Shown piece after piece: positions 58,857 through 64,000 of a DNA stretch of 64,000 nucleotides (positions are counted from its first letter, which is position 1; the number at the start of each line of letters is the position of its first letter). The stretch covers positions 1-64,000 of the forward strand of contig NZ_SBIW01000001.1 in NCBI RefSeq assembly GCF_004054195.1, in the 5' to 3' direction. Both the position numbers and the translations under genes were made by a program. The notes under the pieces are model-generated. The model was not told where the DNA came from, searched no databases, and was given only the letters and a program-made list of their open reading frames with translations. The DNA comes from Mucilaginibacter gilvus (GTDB taxonomy: Bacteria; Bacteroidota; Bacteroidia; Sphingobacteriales; Sphingobacteriaceae).

Positions 58857-61800
58857 ATGCCACAATTATTTACCAGGACAATCGCATCCGCCCTTTTATT
58901 TATTTGCAGTTCAGCGCTTGCCCAGCGCCCGCTAACCAATAGCCGGCAAAGCAGTTATTATACTTACATATACAAATTAAGCGATGCGGATATGCTTGGC
59001 TTTTATAGATCGCCCGAGAAACCATTTGACGATAAAGTGCTGAGGAACCCGGTTGATTCTTTCAAAACAAATAAATATTGGGAAAACACCTTGCCGCCCG
59101 GTAACTATGTAAAGGCCTATGCCGAACAGAACAGACTGAGGTACTCGCTTATAGAAAACCATTCGGCTTTTTTAAAACTGTTCACCAGCAAATACGAACA
59201 CCGTTTTGCGCTTACGGATAAAAAGGGCGCGTATATTACCAAAGCAACGGCTTGGCTTAACGGCAAAAAAGTGCTATACGATGAAAAAAGTGGCACCTGG
59301 TATTTTAAAAAAGGCAAAAACGGGAACACACTACAGGTAGATTACGCGGGGGTAAGCAACTTCTATACCGTAGCGCCCACCAAGGAATATGATTACTACC
59401 AAAGTACATCAAAAAGCTGGTACGCGGCTTTATGGACATCTATCAAAAACATCTTTAAAAAAGATCCCAATAACCGCTATAAACCAAGGCCGTATACCGG
59501 GTTTATGGCGTTTAACAAACCCATTTATAAGCCGGGCGATACGGTAAAACTTAAAGCATTCATATTTACCCAGAGCGATAAAAAACCCATCAGGCAGAAA
59601 AAACTATTGGTGAAGCTGGTGAAGAATAACGAACGCAAAAACATAGGCGAAGTAACCGCTTATAGGGATGGTGGCTTTGAATATAGTTTTGTGCTGAGCG
59701 ATACCCTAAAGTTGGAATTGGATGAACGTTACGAAGTACTGCTTACCGACCCTGCAAAAGCATCTAAAACCGGCAATGACGATCGTGACGAAAACAAGGA
59801 CCTGGTGTACTCCGGCAATTTTCAGTACGAAGAATACGAGCTAAAATCAATAAAGTTTGAAATGCGGGCAGATAAAAAAGAGCATTGGCCGGGCAGCCCG
59901 CAAGTTTTATACTTAAAAGCGACTGATGAAAATAACCTGCCGGTAGCCGACGGGCGGGTTACCCTAACCTTAAAAACGGTCAATATCACCAGCCAAAAAA
60001 CCAGCCACCAATACACACCGGATACCTTGTGGATGCATAAATTCCCGCTGGATGCCGTTGGTGAAACCAAAATAACCATACCAGATTCCATCTTCCCGAA
60101 AGCGGATATCAACTACAGTATGGAGGCCGAATTTTTAAACGCCGATAACGAACGGCAAAACCAATGGGCCAGCGCCAATTTTCTGTATCAAAAATTTAAT
60201 ATCCTTACCGATGTGGTTAACGATTCCTTAAAAATTGATTACCAGCACCTGGGTAAGTCCGCTATAAGTAAGGCTATAGTAAACGCATTAAATGCCGTTG
60301 GCGACACACTTTCCAAAGAGGAAATAACGCTACCCGGGTTTGTGAAGGTAAAACCCGACGCAACTGATTACAACATTGAAACCGATAGCACCAGCACCGA
60401 TATTGAGATGAAAGATTTTGAGGGCAACATCTCCCTCTCTGGCGAGCGCACAGCCGATTCGTTATTTGTTACTGTGGCCAACCCGCGTAAACTGCCATTT
60501 TTTTATTCGGTTTTTGCAAACGGCAAGTTATTAGACGCCGGCAACGAAACTAAGTTATTTTACAAAAAAGCCTATACATCAAATAAGCCGGTTAACTTTC
60601 GCGTTAACTATATCTGGGCGGGACAGGTGCAAACGCAGGATGCCAACCTGGCCTACCGTACAGACCTGCTCACTATTAATGTAAGGCAGCCTGTCTCGGT
60701 TTACCCCGGCCAAAAGGCGCAAACCGATATCGTGGTGACAGATGCCGCAGGCCGGCCCGTTGCCAATACCGATGTTACTGCCTGGGCGCTCACCAAAAAA
60801 TTCAACTACGGTGCGCCGAATACGCCTTTTTTGGGCAAACCTTATTATGTCGCCAAGGGCAAAAAACAATTTAAGATGGAGGAAACCGACATAAACGGGG
60901 CCATCAAGTTAAATTGGCTGCGCTGGAGCCGCGAAATTGGGCTGGATAGCATTGCTTATTACCAGTTTACCCATCCTAAAACCACCTATCGCTTAGAGGA
61001 GCCCGGTATTGATACCATTACCCAAATAGCGCCCTTTATTGTACAGGGCGGAGACATCATCCCGGTACATATTTTGTTTATCGACAATGTGCCGGTTTAT
61101 TTTAGCCGGGCAAAACAAATGCAGCCATACAGCTTTAAGGTGAGGCCGGGCTACCACTCCCTCATGTTCCGTACGGCTACACAAAACATCCAGATGGATA
61201 GTGTGTTGGTGCAAAAATCAAAAAAACTGATCTTAAGCATTAACGCCGATACTTACCCGGTTATTAAAATGAAAGATACCCTTAGTTTTGCCGAGGCCGA
61301 TAATGTGAATAAATACCTCATCAGCGTAGTAAATAATTTTGATGGCAAAAGAGCGCTCATTGCACAAACCGACCGGATCTTTTTTTTAAATCCTTACAGC
61401 ATTGCAGAAAGCACCGTGCTTACCGGCCCGATATCACCAAATTATACCGTGTTCGACCGCCAGGGCGATAAACCGCAACCATTTATTGCCGAATCGAATT
61501 ATTCATACTGGTTTACGCCGGGGCTCATCACGCAAAAAAGCATCAGCGCCAGCTACCCGTTTAGTCGCGCTTTAGCCAATATATCGGGCAACGCCAATTA
61601 CAAACAGTATGTGCTTAGCAACAATGCCGCAGATAGCCTTTGGCAAGATTACCTGGACCAGCGCAGCAATAGCAGCCGCCTCTTTAACAACCCCGCTATC
61701 GCCGATAAAGAAATTGGAAGGTTAAGCATACGCCGAAAAGTAGTAGAAAACAAGAAGATGGAACTCATTAAAAACGTGATCCTTTACAGATACAATGACC

Positions 61801-64000
61801 CGGACTTTATCAGGATATACCCCGGCAGCACAACCGATTTTGGCAAGCTGAGCAAAGGTAATTACCGCATGCTGTTCTTACTAAAAGGCGATAGCTACGA
61901 TATGAAAGAAAACATAAGCGTAAAAGCTTACGGCGTGAACTATTATGAAATGAGCATACTGCCAGTGCACGCCCGGGATTCGGTAAGTATTAGAATAGGC
62001 CGGGTGATAAGCGAACGAAAAAGCGAGGTATACCGAAATTTTGATAACCAGATAGAAAACGATGAACTGAAGTTAAAAGAGATATTTAATGAAAAGTATT
62101 TCAACACCAGCGATTTCAGCCAAATGGTTACCGGCAAGGTTATCGGCAGCGACGACAAATTGCCAATTGTTGGTGCTACTATAAAAGTAAAGGGTACTAC
62201 CAATAGCGCAGTTACCAGCATTAACGGCACGTTCCGCCTAAGGGTACCGACGAATGGCAAACTGGTAGCAAGTTACCTGGGTTACTATACACAGGAAGTT
62301 GATTTTATCTCCGGCACCAATGTTAAAATAACTATGCAGGCTTCCCAAAACCAGTTGCAGGAAGTTGTAGTAGTTGGATACAGTACTACCAGGAGAAAGG
62401 ATATTTCGGGTGCCGTTACCCATGTTACCGCCGCTCAGTTTTTGCAAGGCCAGGCCAGCGGCGTAACCGTGATAAGTGAAGGGGTGCCCGGTGCCGGCCC
62501 TACTATTTATATAAAAGGCCTGTCATCGATAGCGGGCAAAACCCCTATTTATGTTATTGATGGTGCAATTGTAACTGACCTGAAAGGCCTCAATCCAAAT
62601 GAAATAGGCGAAATAAGCGTATTGAAAGATGCGGCGGCGACGGCTATATACGGGGCGCAAGGAGCCAACGGCGTTATCATCATTACCAAAAAAACAACGG
62701 CAAATGCATTAGTTGCTCCTGCAGATGCGCCTGTGACGGGGCAGCAAACCTTACGCAAAAACTTCTCGGATTACGCTTACTGGCAACCCAAACTTACCAC
62801 CGATGCCAACGGCAAGGCAAGTTTCACCAGCGTTTTCCCGGATGATATTACCAACTGGCTCACTTTTATCATTGCCGTTAACGGGCAGCGGCAAAGCGGA
62901 TTTACCGAGCACGAGATAAAATCCTTTAAACCGCTTAGCGCCAATTTTATAGCGCCGCAATTTGCTTTGGAAGGCGATGAGATGAGCTTGATAGGTAAGG
63001 TGATGAATTATACGTCCGTCCCTATTATAGCTAACCGTACTTTTAAATATAACGGCGCAGTGCTTAAGCAGGGCGCTATCCAGGTAATAAATGCCAAAAT
63101 AGATACGCTGAGCATTACTGCAACCAACACAGACAGCCTGGCCTTTGAATATAGTATAAAACGCGATAACGGTTATTTTGATGGAGAGCAGCGCAAAATA
63201 CCGGTAGTGAAACAAGGCGTACAGGAAACTAAAGGCATTTTTGAAGCTCTGGACCGGGATACCACCATTAACCTCAAATTCGACCCGGCAATGGGGCCGG
63301 TAACTTTTAGGGCCGAAGCATCTGCCCTACCCGCGCTTGCCGAAGAAGCCAAACACCTGCGCGAGTATAAATATTTGTGTAACGAACAACTGGCCTCCAA
63401 ACTAAAAGGTCTGCTGGCCGAAAAACGCATCCAAACGTTCCTAAACCTGCCTTTTAATTACGAACGAAATATTTTGGACATCATCAAAAAATTGCAGGAT
63501 GGCCGTAACAGCAGCGGTATATGGGGCTGGTGGGCCAACAGTAACGACGAGCTCTGGCTGAGCCTGCACGCTGTAGAGGCTCTTTTAGATGCAAAAACCA
63601 TGGGTTACACGGTAAACTTAGATCAGCCTAAATTAACGGCCTATTTGGTTCATCAATTAGAAAGCTATCGTGGCGAAGAAAAACTGGCCTGCCTGCAATT
63701 ACTGTATAAACTTGGTGCCAAGGTGGATTATGCAAAATATTTTGGGGTGATAGAAAAGGAATACAAGGCCCAAAAAGATGTACCTAATTACAACCGCTTG
63801 CGCCTGATGTTGTTAAAACAAGAGATAGGGCTGAGCGTGAAAACTGATAGCCTGCTGGCTGCCGCTCATAAAACCATGTTCGGTAATAAGTATTGGGGCG
63901 AGGAGAGTTACCAATTCTTTGACAACTCGGTACAGGTTAGCGCGCTGGCCTATAAGATCATCAAAGCCGAGGGCAAGCACCCCGAAGTGCTGGCTAAAAT
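58857..64000 (+). CDS. alpha-2-macroglobulin family protein with inserted SusC-like carboxypeptidase-D-like and plug domains (truncated by window end)
   Basis: About 1714 codons are visible with no stop, from ATG 58857. A signal peptide (1-22, SSALA) is followed by MG domains, including the MG2 block FNKPIYKPGDTVKLKAFIF near residue 220. At about 1090-1165 a carboxypeptidase-regulatory-like domain appears (VTGKVIGSDDKLPIVGATIK), and at about 1165-1280 a SusC-type plug with the VVVVGYSTTRRKDISGAV start, YVIDGAIVTDLKGLNPNEI, and DAAATAIYGAQGANGVIIIT. The A2M chain then resumes (DYAYWQPKLTTDANG) and contains the thioester motif Cys1508-Asn-Glu-Gln (YLCNEQ) and the helical thioester domain. Bacterial A2Ms trap proteases by thioester attack at the envelope; the inserted plug is unusual. 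Confidence 0.88.
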   Translation, partial: MPQLFTRTIASALLFICSSALAQRPLTNSRQSSYYTYIYKLSDADMLGFYRSPEKPFDDKVLRNPVDSFKTNKYWENTLPPGNYVKAYAEQNRLRYSLIENHSAFLKLFTSKYEHRFALTDKKGAYITKATAWLNGKKVLYDEKSGTWYFKKGKNGNTLQVDYAGVSNFYTVAPTKEYDYYQSTSKSWYAALWTSIKNIFKKDPNNRYKPRPYTGFMAFNKPIYKPGDTVKLKAFIFTQSDKKPIRQKKLLVKLVKNNERKNIGEVTAYRDGGFEYSFVLSDTLKLELDERYEVLLTDPAKASKTGNDDRDENKDLVYSGNFQYEEYELKSIKFEMRADKKEHWPGSPQVLYLKATDENNLPVADGRVTLTLKTVNITSQKTSHQYTPDTLWMHKFPLDAVGETKITIPDSIFPKADINYSMEAEFLNADNERQNQWASANFLYQKFNILTDVVNDSLKIDYQHLGKSAISKAIVNALNAVGDTLSKEEITLPGFVKVKPDATDYNIETDSTSTDIEMKDFEGNISLSGERTADSLFVTVANPRKLPFFYSVFANGKLLDAGNETKLFYKKAYTSNKPVNFRVNYIWAGQVQTQDANLAYRTDLLTINVRQPVSVYPGQKAQTDIVVTDAAGRPVANTDVTAWALTKKFNYGAPNTPFLGKPYYVAKGKKQFKMEETDINGAIKLNWLRWSREIGLDSIAYYQFTHPKTTYRLEEPGIDTITQIAPFIVQGGDIIPVHILFIDNVPVYFSRAKQMQPYSFKVRPGYHSLMFRTATQNIQMDSVLVQKSKKLILSINADTYPVIKMKDTLSFAEADNVNKYLISVVNNFDGKRALIAQTDRIFFLNPYSIAESTVLTGPISPNYTVFDRQGDKPQPFIAESNYSYWFTPGLITQKSISASYPFSRALANISGNANYKQYVLSNNAADSLWQDYLDQRSNSSRLFNNPAIADKEIGRLSIRRKVVENKKMELIKNVILYRYNDPDFIRIYPGSTTDFGKLSKGNYRMLFLLKGDSYDMKENISVKAYGVNYYEMSILPVHARDSVSIRIGRVISERKSEVYRNFDNQIENDELKLKEIFNEKYFNTSDFSQMVTGKVIGSDDKLPIVGATIKVKGTTNSAVTSINGTFRLRVPTNGKLVASYLGYYTQEVDFISGTNVKITMQASQNQLQEVVVVGYSTTRRKDISGAVTHVTAAQFLQGQASGVTVISEGVPGAGPTIYIKGLSSIAGKTPIYVIDGAIVTDLKGLNPNEIGEISVLKDAAATAIYGAQGANGVIIITKKTTANALVAPADAPVTGQQTLRKNFSDYAYWQPKLTTDANGKASFTSVFPDDITNWLTFIIAVNGQRQSGFTEHEIKSFKPLSANFIAPQFALEGDEMSLIGKVMNYTSVPIIANRTFKYNGAVLKQGAIQVINAKIDTLSITATNTDSLAFEYSIKRDNGYFDGEQRKIPVVKQGVQETKGIFEALDRDTTINLKFDPAMGPVTFRAEASALPALAEEAKHLREYKYLCNEQLASKLKGLLAEKRIQTFLNLPFNYERNILDIIKKLQDGRNSSGIWGWWANSNDELWLSLHAVEALLDAKTMGYTVNLDQPKLTAYLVHQLESYRGEEKLACLQLLYKLGAKVDYAKYFGVIEKEYKAQKDVPNYNRLRLMLLKQEIGLSVKTDSLLAAAHKTMFGNKYWGEESYQFFDNSVQVSALAYKIIKAEGKHPEVLAK

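Overview
The window looks like a chromosomal segment of a Bacteroidota bacterium, most likely family Sphingobacteriaceae (Mucilaginibacter or Pedobacter type). This is inferred from several things: many -7 promoter elements fitting TAnnTTTG; almost no Shine-Dalgarno sequences; family-typical genes (DUF4290 next to murA, a SusC-type plug domain, acyl-CoA reductase opposite a ferredoxin, DUF2520, stand-alone ftsE); and intergenic spaces full of palindromic repeats. No rRNA, tRNA, CRISPR array, prophage or complete classical insertion sequence was seen.

Layout. 0-10.4 kb: a duplicated small secreted repeat peptide, a lipoprotein, GNAT, a 70-aa orphan, a CYTH protein, a 907-aa secreted MG/plug protein, DUF1761, aldo/keto reductase, YciI-like protein, galactokinase, SpoU methyltransferase and a YdeI-like protein. 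10.4-17 kb: gltB-gltD, leftward. 17.1-19.4 kb: a GmhB-like phosphatase and a polytopic membrane protein. 19.5-27.8 kb: a complete histidine operon, hisG-D-C-B-H-A-F-IE, with its own promoter and a His-rich leader peptide. 27.8-39 kb: WD40 protein, NlpC/P60 hydrolase, ferredoxin opposite acyl-CoA reductase, ftsE, grpE-dnaJ, nucleoside hydrolase and a Nat-like ABC exporter. 39-42.7 kb: exopolyphosphatase converging on a leftward operon of an Lgt-like membrane enzyme, a tetraether-synthase-type radical SAM enzyme and two small paralogous membrane proteins. 42.8-58.7 kb: M1 peptidase, Maf, KdsC-like phosphatase, IscX plus 2Fe-2S ferredoxin, DUF2520, hydrolase, UPF0145, M20 dipeptidase, dipeptide epimerase, DUF4290, murA, GT39, DUF486, an immunity-type lipoprotein and a CBS-type PLP enzyme. 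58.9 kb to the end: a very large, truncated alpha-2-macroglobulin with an inserted SusC-like plug domain.

The strongest unusual signal is in the his operon. Five of its seven gene junctions carry GC-rich palindromic elements. One of these (25768-26240) has inverted ends of about 26 bp around a DUF559 (Vsr-like) endonuclease gene that carries an in-frame stop. Past that stop the DUF559 frame runs without interruption into hisF, which has no start codon of its own at the conserved position. A gene-less element of the same family sits in the same way at the 5' end of hisH. Elsewhere, sister elements carry other repeats nested inside them, including a 212-bp MITE-like unit with 15-bp perfect terminal inverted repeats and a 6-bp target duplication. 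I read this as a family of mobile palindromic elements, possibly moved by DUF559 endonucleases; that role is a hypothesis, not something the sequence proves.

Start codons were moved from the longest open frame to the first plausible ATG in several genes (GNAT, YciI, gmhB, hisD, hisH, hisIE, M1 peptidase, M20 dipeptidase, epimerase, DUF486), as explained in each entry.
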